A DNA stretch of 16,851 nt. Origin: an uncultured Micavibrio sp. Lineage in GTDB: Bacteria > Pseudomonadota > Alphaproteobacteria > Micavibrionales > UBA1664. Each line of letters starts with the position of its first letter. The first letter of the stretch is position 1. Positions 1 through 7,584 of the stretch are shown one piece after another. The position numbers and the translations under genes were made by a program. Under the pieces are notes generated by a model. It saw only the letters and a list, made by a program, of their open reading frames with translations. It was not told the origin of the DNA and made no database searches. Where the stretch lies: positions 1 through 16,851 of the forward strand of contig CALBME010000202.1 in NCBI GenBank assembly GCA_937896295.1. The letters run 5' to 3'.

Positions 1-130
1 GTCCGCAGCGAGGGACTCGTGCTGCGCTACCTCACCGACGCCTACCGCGCGCTGCGTCGCACGGTGCCGGACGAGCGGAAGACCGAGCCACTGCGCGACG
101 TCATCGAGTGGCTCGGCGCGATCGTGCGCG
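1..130 (+). other. Foreign fragment: tail of a DUF3516-type DEAD/DEAH helicase
   Basis: Reading in frame from base 1, about 43 residues resemble the C-terminal DUF3516 region of actinobacterial DEAD/DEAH-box helicases as I remember it (RSEGLVLRYLTDAYRALR at 4-57, then an IEWLG block near 103-117). The similarity fades after about base 130, where the family normally continues with a different sequence. There is no start or stop codon, so this is an internal piece of a gene. It does not fit the alphaproteobacterial genes downstream and is best read as a chimeric contig end. The right boundary is approximate. The following stretch, about 131-283, stays open in the same frame and reads like protein (a PLTSLRDLAQLVEQSRGA block), but I cannot place it. 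Confidence 0.55.
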
Positions 131-283
131 GCCCGTTCGGCGAACGCGAGGTGCCGCTGACTTCGCTGCGCGATCTGGCGCAGTTGGTCGAACAGAGCCG
201 CGGCGCCACCGTGCGGCTGTCGATCCTGCGCGCCGAGGAGGTGGAGCGGTTCTTCGTCAACGACTGCGGCATCGCCGCCGGCC

Positions 284-439
284 GGCTTCGACAGCCGACC
301 GATCACCCCGCTGCCCCAGCGCATCCTGCTGGTCGAGAACTCGCGCACCTTCACCACGATGCTGCGCGAGGCCATGGCCCTCGTGGAGAACGACGTCACC
401 ACCGTCCCCGAAGTCGTCCGAACCCTGTTCGCCAGCTAG
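284..439 (+). other. Foreign fragment: C-terminal end of a PilB/GspE-like ATPase
   Basis: In a frame different from the upstream piece, about 51 residues run to a TAG at 437-439. The end (MLREAMALVENDVTTVPEVV, then RTLFAS) resembles the C-terminus of type IV pilus/type II secretion ATPases, which close with an 'LREA-L-V--G-TT--EV-R' pattern. A PilC/GspF-like start follows 17 bases later with a GAGGAA ribosome site, so the piece looks like a real pilB-pilC junction from another genome. Nothing of the ATPase core (Walker A or B) is present. The left boundary is set only by where this frame becomes sensible after a frame jump near 281-286. Family identity is recalled from pattern and is moderate. 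Confidence 0.45.
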
Positions 440-456
440 CCGCGCCCGAGGAACCC

Positions 457-522
457 ATGCCCAAGTTCACATACGCAGCAATCGATTCCTCCGGGGCGAC
501 CGTCGAGGGCGTGCAGAAGGCC
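457..522 (+). other. Foreign fragment: N-terminus of a PilC/GspF-like inner-membrane protein
   Basis: The ATG at 457 follows GAGGAA at 448-453. The first 22 residues (MPKFTYAAIDSSGATVEG, then VQKA) match the very characteristic start of PilC/GspF type IV pilus or type II secretion assembly proteins. Directly after this the reading frame turns into a heptad-rich coiled-coil sequence unlike any PilC. The change falls near 520-523 without breaking the frame, which makes a false fusion ORF. I take this as a chimeric join, not a natural fusion, because the helicase piece, pilus piece and coiled-coil gene come from three unrelated contexts within about 500 bases. Confidence 0.55.
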
Positions 523-1611
523 ATCAACGACCAGTTCCACGAACTGGCCGAGGCTGTGGGTCAGGCGCTGGCCCAGATGCAGGACGCAGGCTCCGAATTC
601 GTCCGCCGCTCGGAAGAGGTGTCGCAGCACGCCGAGAAAATCGTCGGCCGCTTCGATATGGCCGGCAACAAGGCCCGCGAGGAATCCGCCCGTCTCAACG
701 ACGCGTCGACCAAGTCGGTTCACCTGGCCGAAAGCGTTGTGGCGAAGGTTCAGGGCCAGTCCGAACTGCTGCTCAAGCAGACGGTCGAGGCGCTCTCGGA
801 TCTGCGCAACATCGGTGAAAGCTTCGCGATCAAGGCCAAGGAAGTGTCCGGCCAGATGAAGGCGTCGCTGGATACGTCCAAGTCCTACGGCATGGAACTG
901 CGTGCGCAGGTCGTGCAGATGGCGGAAAGCTCCAGCAAGACCGCCGACGAAATCAGCCGTGCGACCGCCCAGCTGCAGAACCGCATGGCCGACGTTGCCA
1001 AATCGGCGACCGAAATCGTGCGCAAGGTGGAAGGGGCCGGCGAACAGCTGTCCGAGGAAAGCGTCAAGCTGGTCACGTCTTCGGCCAAGGCTGTCTCCGC
1101 CGCCGACGAAGCCGCCCAGAACTTCAGCAAACAGTCCACGCTGCTGTTCAAGGCATCGAAAGACGCGCTGGAAAATGCCGAGAAGATCCGTGCAACGGAA
1201 ATCCGCGCCCAGCGCGAGACGTTCCTGTCCTCGGCCCGCTTCATCATGGAATCCCTGCACAGCCTCTCGGTGGACTTCGTCCGCATGCTCGACGGCGAAG
1301 TGCCGGAGAAACTGTGGGCTTCGTACAAGAAGGGCGATCTCACCGTGTTCACCCAGCGTTTGGTCGAAAACGTCGACAGAATGCCGGTCGACAAGGTGCG
1401 CGAGAAATTCGCAAGCGACGGCGAATTCCGCAACTACGTCCAGCGTTACATCCGCCAGTACGAAGAAGTCTTCGATCAGGCGATGGACACCGACCGCGGC
1501 GACCTGCTGGGCTCGACCTTCATGGGCTCGGACATCGGCAAGCTCTACCGCTTCCTGTGCACGGCTTCGGGCCGCGAACCCCGCGGCTTCGTCGAGAAGA
1601 AAGTCGCCTAA
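523..1611 (+). CDS. Long coiled-coil protein, 5' end missing (phasin/apolipoprotein-like helices plus conserved C-terminal domain)
   Basis: About 362 residues are visible and the natural start lies beyond the chimeric join near 523. Roughly the first 250 residues are almost pure amphipathic helix, rich in Ala, Glu, Lys, Ser and Gln with heptad spacing and no Pro or Cys. This is the composition of phasin-like or apolipoprotein-like rods and of cytoplasmic parts of chemoreceptors, but no chemoreceptor hairpin motif is visible. The last ~110 residues form a more globular block (LHSLSVDFVRMLDGEVPEKL near 1255-1314; TDRGDLLGSTFMGSDIGKLY near 1489-1548). I recall a similar C-terminal block in uncharacterised alphaproteobacterial proteins. 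No membrane segment or signal peptide is seen in this part. A scaffolding or cell-envelope role is only a guess. The gene ends 20 bases before a strong terminator that it shares with the convergent gene on its right. Confidence 0.8.
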   Translation: MNDQFHELAEAVGQALAQMQDAGSEFVRRSEEVSQHAEKIVGRFDMAGNKAREESARLNDASTKSVHLAESVVAKVQGQSELLLKQTVEALSDLRNIGESFAIKAKEVSGQMKASLDTSKSYGMELRAQVVQMAESSSKTADEISRATAQLQNRMADVAKSATEIVRKVEGAGEQLSEESVKLVTSSAKAVSAADEAAQNFSKQSTLLFKASKDALENAEKIRATEIRAQRETFLSSARFIMESLHSLSVDFVRMLDGEVPEKLWASYKKGDLTVFTQRLVENVDRMPVDKVREKFASDGEFRNYVQRYIRQYEEVFDQAMDTDRGDLLGSTFMGSDIGKLYRFLCTASGREPRGFVEKKVA

Positions 1612-1630
1612 GCGAAACTCAGGCAAAAAC

Positions 1631-1663
1631 AAAAACCCCGCCGGTCCGGCGGGGTTTTTCTTT
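1631..1663. terminator. Bidirectional intrinsic terminator between convergent genes
   Basis: A perfect GC-only stem, CCCCGCC (1636-1642) with GGCGGGG (1648-1654), has a GGTCC loop. It is flanked by an A-run on the left (1631-1635) and TTTTTCTTT on the right (1655-1663), so it works on both strands. It lies between the stop codons of the coiled-coil gene (1611, +) and the convergent gene ending at 1670 (-), and would serve both. Confidence 0.9.
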
Positions 1664-1669
1664 GATCGC

Positions 1670-2485
1670 TTACGCGTTCAGCATGTCGGGGCTGGGGTCC
1701 AGCTTGGATGTCGGCACGGCGGCCTCCATCACGATTTTCACGGCCAGCGCGGGGTTCAGGACCTTTTCGCTTTCCTTCATCACCTGCTGGATGGCGTAGC
1801 CGAAAACGATGGGCCATTCCGCCGGGTCCTTGCAGAACAGGCGGATGGTGGGGATCAGCACGGGCCAAAGGGCGCGGGCGTAGTTTTCGGGCAGGTCGCG
1901 CGGACGGTTTTTGTCCGGCAGGCGCGGAATGCCAAAACGGTTGGTGCCCATCGTGTCGATCGCGTTTTTGAAAATGTCGTGCACATCGGGCATTTCCACC
2001 ACGCCCATCGCGTTGGCCGCGGCCTTGGCCAGCGCCAGGATCGATGTCGGGGTTTCAGCCAGTGGCTTGTTGATGGCGGGGCCGAAATGATACGTCTTGC
2101 CCTCGACCGTGTGGACCTCAATGGGTGCGCCTTTGCCGCGCGCGGCCATCTGGCACGCGAAACCGCCCAGGGCCCCCAGCGCCGTCAGCATGCTTTCCGA
2201 CTGCACGCCGCGCTTGTCGCGCATGGCCAGAATCAGGCGGTTCAGGACTTCGGTGCCGCAGGCTTTGACCAGGATCAGCGGGTCGATGGCCTTGCGTGCC
2301 TCCAGTGTCTGGATCAGCTGCTGGGTGTTGTAATCGATCTCCGGCGCGGGCGGCTGCAGCGGCTCGGGCGCGGGGGTGGATGTATTCGCCCCTTTGACGG
2401 CCTTGTTTTTCGGGGCGGAGGATTTGGTTTTGGGTTCGGGCTTGGACTTACCGAACATGCGTTGCAAGAGCTTCATGGCATCCAT
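1670..2485 (-). CDS. Hypothetical protein with low-complexity linker and conserved alpha-helical domain
   Basis: The product is 271 residues and I do not recognise the family. Residues 1-12 are a short amphipathic segment. Residues ~13-50 are a Lys/Pro/Ala/Ser-rich, probably disordered linker. From ~51 on there is a mostly helical domain without obvious catalytic motifs. Its C-terminal part contains a Trp/Phe/Tyr cluster (LFCKDPAEWPIVFGYAIQQV) and a KIVMEAAVPTSKLDPSPD tail. There is no signal peptide, membrane span or Cys cluster, so it is probably cytosolic. ATGs at 2485 and 2476 are both possible starts, neither with a good ribosome site. The gene is convergent with the coiled-coil gene (shared terminator) and divergent from the HAD gene. 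Codon use is typical of the surrounding high-GC genes, which supports a real coding region. Confidence 0.8.
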   Translation of the reverse strand: MDAMKLLQRMFGKSKPEPKTKSSAPKNKAVKGANTSTPAPEPLQPPAPEIDYNTQQLIQTLEARKAIDPLILVKACGTEVLNRLILAMRDKRGVQSESMLTALGALGGFACQMAARGKGAPIEVHTVEGKTYHFGPAINKPLAETPTSILALAKAAANAMGVVEMPDVHDIFKNAIDTMGTNRFGIPRLPDKNRPRDLPENYARALWPVLIPTIRLFCKDPAEWPIVFGYAIQQVMKESEKVLNPALAVKIVMEAAVPTSKLDPSPDMLNA

Positions 2486-2580
2486 GGTAAGGCAAAAAGA
2501 CTTTTTCCGGCTACGGTTTTTCAGGCGGTCTTGAATTTAATTTGGACCCGTATCTGGGAAAATCAAGCCCTTTCAAGGCG

Positions 2581-2610
2581 TTGACTTGGGCTGGAAACAT
2601 GGCACCATTA
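2581..2610 (+). promoter_or_regulatory. Possible sigma-70 promoter for the HAD-family gene
   Basis: TTGACT at 2581-2586 is a good -35 element. Eighteen bases further on, CCATTA (2605-2610) is only a weak -10. It lies about 40 bases upstream of the ATG at 2649, inside the 163-base gap between divergent genes, where a promoter is needed. The weak -10 keeps confidence low. Confidence 0.3.
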
Positions 2611-2648
2611 ACGGACTGCTAACCTAAACGGGGCATTCTTTAAGGGCT

Positions 2649-3578
2649 ATGGACGATATCCGCCTGTGTCAGGGCATTTCCGAACTTTGCGACAGTTACA
2701 CTGGCTACCTTCTGGACCAGTGGGGAGTCCTGCATGACGGCCAAAAGCCCTATGACGGGGTGATGGAGGCTCTGACCGAGCTTAAAAACCGTAACAAACA
2801 GGTCATCGTTCTTTCCAATTCCGGCAAGCGCGCTGGCGAAAACGCCAAACGCCTCGAAAGCCTGGGGTTCGACCTCAATCTTTTCGATCATATCATCACC
2901 TCCGGCGAACTCAGCTGGCTTGGCCTGAAGGAACGCAAAAGCGGCGTTTTCGAAGGTCTGGGGGATAAATGCCTGCTCATCTCGCGCGGCAATGACCATA
3001 CGCTGATCGACGGACTCGACCTTCAGATCGTGGAAAAGGCCGAAGACGCCACCTTTATCCTCGTCTCCGGCATGGACGATCCGCCGAAAGGGCGCAGCGT
3101 CGCCGACCTTGAACCCATTCTCCGTATCGGCGTTCAGAAAAAACTCAAAATGATCTGCGCCAACCCGGACCTGCAGGCGCTCATCGGCGCATCCGCCCAT
3201 GCGGGCGCGGGTGCCGTCGCCCGTCGCTACGAAGAATTCGGCGGCGTCGTCCGCTATATCGGCAAACCGTTCCCGCCCATTTTCCGCCACGCACAAAGCC
3301 TGTTCCGCGATGTGCTGCCGTCCACCACCGTGGTCATCGGCGACTCGCTGCCGCAGGACATCATGGGCGGCATCAACTGCGGCCTTGATACATGCCTTGT
3401 CGCCACCGGCGTGCATGCCGCTGCCTTCCGCGCCGTGCGCGGCCGCGACGACTGCCACAAGGTCCTGCGGACCCTCGGCAATAATTTCGGTGCCCGTCCC
3501 AATTTCTGGATTCCCAAATTCCACTGGGGCAAGGTGCTTCTGGACCGCAAGAACAAGCGCCGCAAGGTCAAAGCCTGA
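2649..3578 (+). CDS. HAD-superfamily class IIA hydrolase, TIGR01459-like
   Basis: The protein is 309 residues, the usual size for alphaproteobacterial TIGR01459 (HAD-SF-IIA, hyp4) proteins. These are predicted cytosolic phosphatases related to NagD, with unknown natural substrates. Visible motifs, in order: motif I LLDQWGVLHDG (nucleophile Asp23; the second Asp of the usual DxD is replaced, as in this subgroup); motif II LSNS (55-58); ICANPD (169-174) in the class II cap region; motif III Lys in IGKP (204-207); and the acidic motif IV GDSLPQD (231-237), which binds magnesium. The tail (from ~285) is strongly basic. The start at 2649 has AAGGG three bases upstream, close but usable. The gene stops 6 bases before the convergent M23-like gene with no visible terminator between them. 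The family call is firm and the substrate unknown. Confidence 0.9.
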   Translation: MDDIRLCQGISELCDSYTGYLLDQWGVLHDGQKPYDGVMEALTELKNRNKQVIVLSNSGKRAGENAKRLESLGFDLNLFDHIITSGELSWLGLKERKSGVFEGLGDKCLLISRGNDHTLIDGLDLQIVEKAEDATFILVSGMDDPPKGRSVADLEPILRIGVQKKLKMICANPDLQALIGASAHAGAGAVARRYEEFGGVVRYIGKPFPPIFRHAQSLFRDVLPSTTVVIGDSLPQDIMGGINCGLDTCLVATGVHAAAFRAVRGRDDCHKVLRTLGNNFGARPNFWIPKFHWGKVLLDRKNKRRKVKA

Positions 3579-3584
3579 TTTCTT

Positions 3585-4598
3585 CTAATCGACTTCCATC
3601 GTCACATCGCGCGTCACGCTATACGGAATGACGCCGATTTTGCGTGTCAGCGTAATTTCCCCTGTGTAAAGCCCGGTGCGCCAGTTGGCATAGCCGCGCG
3701 TGCGCGTGATGTTCAGGGGCATGCGCGTCATGTCCTTGTCGGCGGTGATATCGCTGTAATAAAACGTGCGTCCGCGCGGATCACGCAGGCGGATTTCGAT
3801 TTTGTCGTTTTGCTTTACGCCCAAAATCATGGCCCACAGATTCATTGAACGTTCGCCTGAATCAAGCCCGGCAAAACGCGGCGCGTCGCCGCGCACCAGC
3901 TGCGCCTCGGTGACAGGGGTATTGGAAAACCCCAGCGCGACGATGGCAGCGGGCTGGTATTTCAGGAATTCATCCGGTATCGCCACGGCAGGGTGGGGTT
4001 TTGATCCGCATCCCTCGATTGGGCTTGCGCCCGTTACCGGGTCGATGAAAAAACCGCTTTTGCGCATCGAAAACCCAAGCTGCGGCCAGAACGCAACGCC
4101 GGACTGTCCGGCCGATGCGATGATCTGGCCCTTGCTGACGCGGTCGCCCGTAGCAACACGCGCGCTGCCTTTTTTCAGGTGGCAATAAACGCTTTCCATG
4201 CCGCCTGCGTGTTCGATGACGATGCCGTTTCCGCAATTGGGCGTGCCGGTTTTGACCTGCGCCCGGCTGCTGGCGATGGTGTCGTCCAGTTCGTCGCTGG
4301 CGTCCACGACCTTGCCATCATCGATAGCGATGACCGACATACCGAGTTTCATGACGCCAAGATCGGGCAGGGCGATATGCATGAACACGTCGCCTTCGTC
4401 CGCGCCCGGGCCGCACATGTAATCCTGCGCGATGTCGGGCGCGCGGTTCAGGTCGGGATACCCCATGATCCAGCAGGTCGATCCCGCCCGGCAGCCCAGC
4501 GGAAAAGCCAGGGGGTCTTCCGCCCGTGCAGGTGTTAAAGCCATGAAAAACATGGTTGAAACACCCAGAAATCCGGCCAGAAAGCTTTTCATAGCCAT
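3585..4598 (-). CDS. Secreted M23/LytM-like peptidase-fold protein with altered zinc site
   Basis: With the start at 4598 (or 4592) the protein has ~337 residues. It opens with a clear Sec signal peptide: a basic start (MAMK), a hydrophobic core, then cleavage after ARA near residue 26. It is therefore periplasmic. The following ~165 residues match the alphaproteobacterial M23 family that begins with cysteine-rich 'GC..G..CW..GYPD.N.AP' (35-54). It keeps CGNGIVIEH (122-130), VYCHL (137-141, His140) and the GDRV-KGQ-I--AGQSG turn (151-167). The zinc ligands do not match working enzymes: where the family has H-x3-D this protein has Asp70...His74, and the final HLH is PQLGF (Gln173, Gly175). A non-catalytic, LytM-regulator-like role in cell-wall remodelling is likely. 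The C-terminal ~140 residues form a beta-rich domain I cannot name. An open frame reaches further upstream, but the signal peptide fixes the start region. Confidence 0.88.
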   Translation of the reverse strand: MAMKSFLAGFLGVSTMFFMALTPARAEDPLAFPLGCRAGSTCWIMGYPDLNRAPDIAQDYMCGPGADEGDVFMHIALPDLGVMKLGMSVIAIDDGKVVDASDELDDTIASSRAQVKTGTPNCGNGIVIEHAGGMESVYCHLKKGSARVATGDRVSKGQIIASAGQSGVAFWPQLGFSMRKSGFFIDPVTGASPIEGCGSKPHPAVAIPDEFLKYQPAAIVALGFSNTPVTEAQLVRGDAPRFAGLDSGERSMNLWAMILGVKQNDKIEIRLRDPRGRTFYYSDITADKDMTRMPLNITRTRGYANWRTGLYTGEITLTRKIGVIPYSVTRDVTMEVD

Positions 4599-4633
4599 CA
4601 GTTTAGCGTAATTTCGCGCGAAGGTAGATACCG

Positions 4634-6388
4634 ATGATTGTACTTTTGGACCGGGCCAGCCGCCCGTTAATTGGCCGCATTCTGCGTGAATATGTCCGTC
4701 CCTATGCCGGGACGGTGGCGCACGCCATGGTCTGGATGGTGGTGGCTGCGGGCGCATCGGCTGGTTTTGCCGCGCTGGTCCAGCCGGTGCTCGATCACGT
4801 ACTGACGAATTATCAGCGTAATCTGGTCATGCCGCTGGCGCTGGGCGTGCTGATCTGCGGCATGGTGCGCGGTATTGCCACCTATATGCAGACGGTTCTG
4901 ATGAACACGACGGGCCAGAACATCGTGTCGGATATTCAGAACAACATGTTCGGCCACCTGATGGGCCTTGACCTTGGTTATTTTCATCGCAATCCGTCCG
5001 GCACGCTGCTTTCACGCATGACGTCCGACACCGGTGTCATGCGCATCGCGGTGGCGGAAGGGTTGACCAACCTCGGCAAAAACACCCTGACCCTCGTGCT
5101 TCTGATCGGCGTCATGTTCTGGCGCGACTGGGTGCTTGCGCTGGCGGTCTTCATCGTGTTTCCGGTGACGTCCATTTTCGTATCCAAGCTGGGCAAACGC
5201 CTGCGCAAACTCTCGGGCCGCACGCAGGAATCCGTCGCGGGCATGGCCGCGCTACTGACCCAGTCGTTTCAGGGCATCCGTCAGGTCAAGGCCTATGGCC
5301 GCGAAAACTGGGAAGCCGCACGCATGAAGGACAAGATCCGCGAGGTACGCGACCTCAACATCAAAAACGTGCGCACCGGCAATATCAACACGCCCGTCAA
5401 CGACACACTGGCGGGCCTGTGCCTGTTCGGTCTCATTCTCTACGGCGGACAGCAGGTGCGCCTCGGTCATGCGACTTCGGGTGAATTGCTGTCGTTCATC
5501 ACCGCATTCCTGATGTCTTACGAACCGATGAAGCGCATCGCCAAGGTCAACAACACGCTGCAGGTCGGCCTCGGCGCCGCGCAGCGCGTCTTTGATGTCA
5601 TTGACACGCGCCCCGCCATCACGCAGTCCGGTGGACAGACGCCCGTATTGGCCACGCCGGAAATCCGCATCGATCAGGTCAGCTTCGCCTATGACGGCGA
5701 TACGCAGGCGCTCGATAAAACGTCCTTTATCGCGCAGGCCGGCAAGGTCACCGCGCTGGTGGGTCCGTCGGGCGGCGGCAAGTCGACCGTACTGAACATG
5801 ATTTTGCGCTTCTATGATCCGCAGGCCGGACAGGTGCTGGTCGGCGGTCACGATATCCGCACCATCGATGTCGCCCATCTGCGCCGCCACATCGCGCTGG
5901 TATCGCAGGACGTCACCATTTTCGACGATACGGCACTGGCGAACATCGCCTATGGTCGCGCCGGCGCGACCGAAGGTGAAATCATTGCTGCTGCAAAGGC
6001 CGCCCACGCCGATGAATTCATCGCGCGTCTGCCTGACGGTTATGCCACGCGTCTGGGCGAAAACGGCGTCTCCCTTTCGGGTGGCCAGCGCCAGCGCATT
6101 GCACTGGCACGCGCCTTCCTCAAGGATGCGCCCATCCTTCTTCTGGATGAGGCGACCTCGGCGCTGGATACGGAATCCGAACACTTCGTGAAAGAATCCT
6201 TACGTAAACTGGAACAGGGCCGCACCACGCTGGTGATTGCGCACCGCCTGTCCACCATCCTGCATGCCGACCGCATCGTTCTGATCGAACGCGGCCGCGT
6301 GGCGGAGGAGGGGACCCACGACCAGCTCATCGCCCGCGGCGGCCTTTATGCCGCCCTCTATAACCGCAACCAGCTGGCCGCCGCATGA
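4634..6388 (+). CDS. MsbA-like ABC exporter (transmembrane domain fused to ATPase)
   Basis: This 584-residue half-transporter works as a homodimer in the inner membrane and would flip lipid A-core, another lipid, or a hydrophobic compound. Residues ~20-310 form the six-helix ABC type IV membrane domain, including the GYFHRNPSGTLLSRMTSD coupling segment typical of MsbA/LipidA exporters. The ATPase domain (~345-580) has every motif intact: Walker A GPSGGGKST (377-385), Q-loop VSQD, signature LSGGQ (481-485), Walker B ILLLDEATSALD with Asp505/Glu506, and H-loop His537. The ATG at 4634 follows AAGG at 4621-4624. Only 35 bases separate it from the divergent M23-like gene, so its promoter must lie in or next to that gene's 5' end. 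Its stop overlaps the start of the DUF192 gene by 4 bases (ATGA), implying coupled translation. Exporter type is firm; lipid A as the substrate is an inference from similarity. Confidence 0.93.
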   Translation: MIVLLDRASRPLIGRILREYVRPYAGTVAHAMVWMVVAAGASAGFAALVQPVLDHVLTNYQRNLVMPLALGVLICGMVRGIATYMQTVLMNTTGQNIVSDIQNNMFGHLMGLDLGYFHRNPSGTLLSRMTSDTGVMRIAVAEGLTNLGKNTLTLVLLIGVMFWRDWVLALAVFIVFPVTSIFVSKLGKRLRKLSGRTQESVAGMAALLTQSFQGIRQVKAYGRENWEAARMKDKIREVRDLNIKNVRTGNINTPVNDTLAGLCLFGLILYGGQQVRLGHATSGELLSFITAFLMSYEPMKRIAKVNNTLQVGLGAAQRVFDVIDTRPAITQSGGQTPVLATPEIRIDQVSFAYDGDTQALDKTSFIAQAGKVTALVGPSGGGKSTVLNMILRFYDPQAGQVLVGGHDIRTIDVAHLRRHIALVSQDVTIFDDTALANIAYGRAGATEGEIIAAAKAAHADEFIARLPDGYATRLGENGVSLSGGQRQRIALARAFLKDAPILLLDEATSALDTESEHFVKESLRKLEQGRTTLVIAHRLSTILHADRIVLIERGRVAEEGTHDQLIARGGLYAALYNRNQLAAA

Positions 6389-6849
6389 AATGGCATCTCG
6401 CCGCCGCAATGCTGCTGATGCTTGCGGCGCCTGCCGCCCGGGCCGCGACGCCGCTTCAGGACCTGCGCATCCAGAAGGCGGACGGCACGTTTCAGGTTTT
6501 TAAGGTTGAACGTGCGGTCACGGAAGGCCAGCGCGAACGCGGGCTGATGGACCGCACGGCGCTTCCGCCGGGGCAGGGCATGCTGTTTCTCTACGAAGCG
6601 CCCCGGACTCAGGCCTTCTGGATGAAGGATACGTATATCCCTCTCGATATGGTCTTTTTTACGGTGGACGGCACGGTCGCCTATATCCACCCGAATGCCG
6701 TCCCCCACGACCTGACCCCCATCCAGCCGGTCCCCGGCCGGGCGGATATATGCGCGGTCCTTGAAATAGCGGGCGGACAGGCGGCTGCAACGGGCCTGAA
6801 ACCCGGCGACCGCATGGTTTTGACCGGTCCCTCCGCTTGCTTGCCCTGA
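6385..6849 (+). CDS. Secreted DUF192-family protein
   Basis: The product is 154 residues. Residues 1-20 (MKWHLAAAMLLMLAAPAARA) are a Sec signal peptide cleaved after ARA. The remainder is a full DUF192 domain with its diagnostic pattern: RGLMDRTALPPGQGMLFLY (53-71), the FWMKDTYIPLDMVFF block (78-92), and then a His/Pro-rich strand and the GLKPGDRM turn. DUF192 proteins are small secreted or periplasmic beta-barrel-like proteins of unknown biochemical role. The ATG overlaps the ABC exporter stop by 4 bases (ATGA), so the two are one transcription unit and probably translationally coupled. That suggests an envelope role alongside the exporter. Tail residues SACLP include a lone Cys that is not a lipobox. 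No terminator is visible in the 32 bases before tRNA-Pro. Confidence 0.92.
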   Translation: MKWHLAAAMLLMLAAPAARAATPLQDLRIQKADGTFQVFKVERAVTEGQRERGLMDRTALPPGQGMLFLYEAPRTQAFWMKDTYIPLDMVFFTVDGTVAYIHPNAVPHDLTPIQPVPGRADICAVLEIAGGQAAATGLKPGDRMVLTGPSACLP

Positions 6850-6881
6850 CCCCGCCAATCATATAAACATGCGCGTAAAGA

Positions 6882-6958
6882 CGGAGTGTAGCGCAGCCCG
6901 GTAGCGCGCCTGCTTTGGGAGCAGGATGTCGCAGGTTCAAATCCTGTCACTCCGACCA
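6882..6958 (+). tRNA. tRNA-Pro (anticodon UGG)
   Basis: A full cloverleaf of 77 bases including an encoded CCA. The acceptor stem CGGAGTG/CACTCCG pairs perfectly with discriminator A. The anticodon stem CCTGC/GCAGG carries loop TTTGGGA, with TGG at 6916-6918. The T-arm contains GGTTCAAATCC. No integrase gene or duplicated 3' end is seen next to it. Confidence 0.97.
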
Positions 6959-7016
6959 TCTTTTCCCTGGCTGTTGCCGGCGCTATGATGGCGTAAACTT
7001 AAGACACGTGGTGGCC

Positions 7017-7574
7017 ATGAAAATCGTCAAAATCGTCCTCGCCCTCCTGATCGCTGCCGTTGGTATTGTCGCTGCGCTGGCCGCGCGCATGCCCGACCAG
7101 TACATGTATACGCGCGAACGCGTCATCGCCGCCAAACCGGCCACCCTGTTTGCGCAGATCAATGACCTGAACAATTTCAATACGTGGTCGCCCTGGGCGC
7201 GGCTGGACCCGAATGCGAAAATCACTTTTGACGGTGCACCTGCTGGGCCCGGCGCTGCCATGCACTGGGACGGCAATGCCAAGATCGGCAAGGGCTCGAT
7301 GACCATCGAAGACGCTGTGCGCAACAAAAGCGTGACCTACGATCTGGTGTTTGAAAAACCGATGGCCGGCACATCTGTCTCGCAGATCACGCTTGAGCCG
7401 ATGGACGCAAGAAACACCAAGGTGACATGGTCGATGAGCGGGACCAGCAAATTCCACGAGAAAATGATCGCGGTTGTCATGAACTGCGAAAAAATGATGG
7501 GCGAACAATTCGACGCTGGTCTCGTCAATCTGGCCGCGAAGGTTGAACGTCACATGCCCGTCAAAAAGAAATAA
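7017..7574 (+). CDS. Membrane-anchored SRPBCC (polyketide cyclase/START-like) protein
   Basis: With the ATG at 7017 the protein has 185 residues. Residues ~3-24 (KIVKIVLALLIAAVGIVAAL) form an uncleaved or cleaved N-terminal hydrophobic segment, so the soluble part faces the periplasm. The rest fits the SRPBCC ligand-binding fold: 'R-RVI-A-P--LFAQI-DL-N---WSPWA--DP' at ~35-66, a central beta region, and a long C-terminal helix with 'FDAGLVNLAAKVE'. These domains bind hydrophobic ligands; the ligand here is unknown. An open frame extends upstream into tRNA-Pro, but the start is placed after the tRNA, where a signal-anchor begins. The ribosome site is weak. The NDUFS4-like gene starts 10 bases after the stop, probably in the same transcript. 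Confidence 0.88.
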   Translation: MKIVKIVLALLIAAVGIVAALAARMPDQYMYTRERVIAAKPATLFAQINDLNNFNTWSPWARLDPNAKITFDGAPAGPGAAMHWDGNAKIGKGSMTIEDAVRNKSVTYDLVFEKPMAGTSVSQITLEPMDARNTKVTWSMSGTSKFHEKMIAVVMNCEKMMGEQFDAGLVNLAAKVERHMPVKKK

Positions 7575-7584
7575 GGGACAACAG

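Noticed and set aside
902..2584. 560-codon open frame on the plus strand
   Set aside because: It crosses a strong terminator and runs antisense to the hypothetical gene at 1670-2485. Its composition (Arg/Ser/Pro-rich, then Gly/His-rich) is that of a shadow frame in GC-rich DNA.
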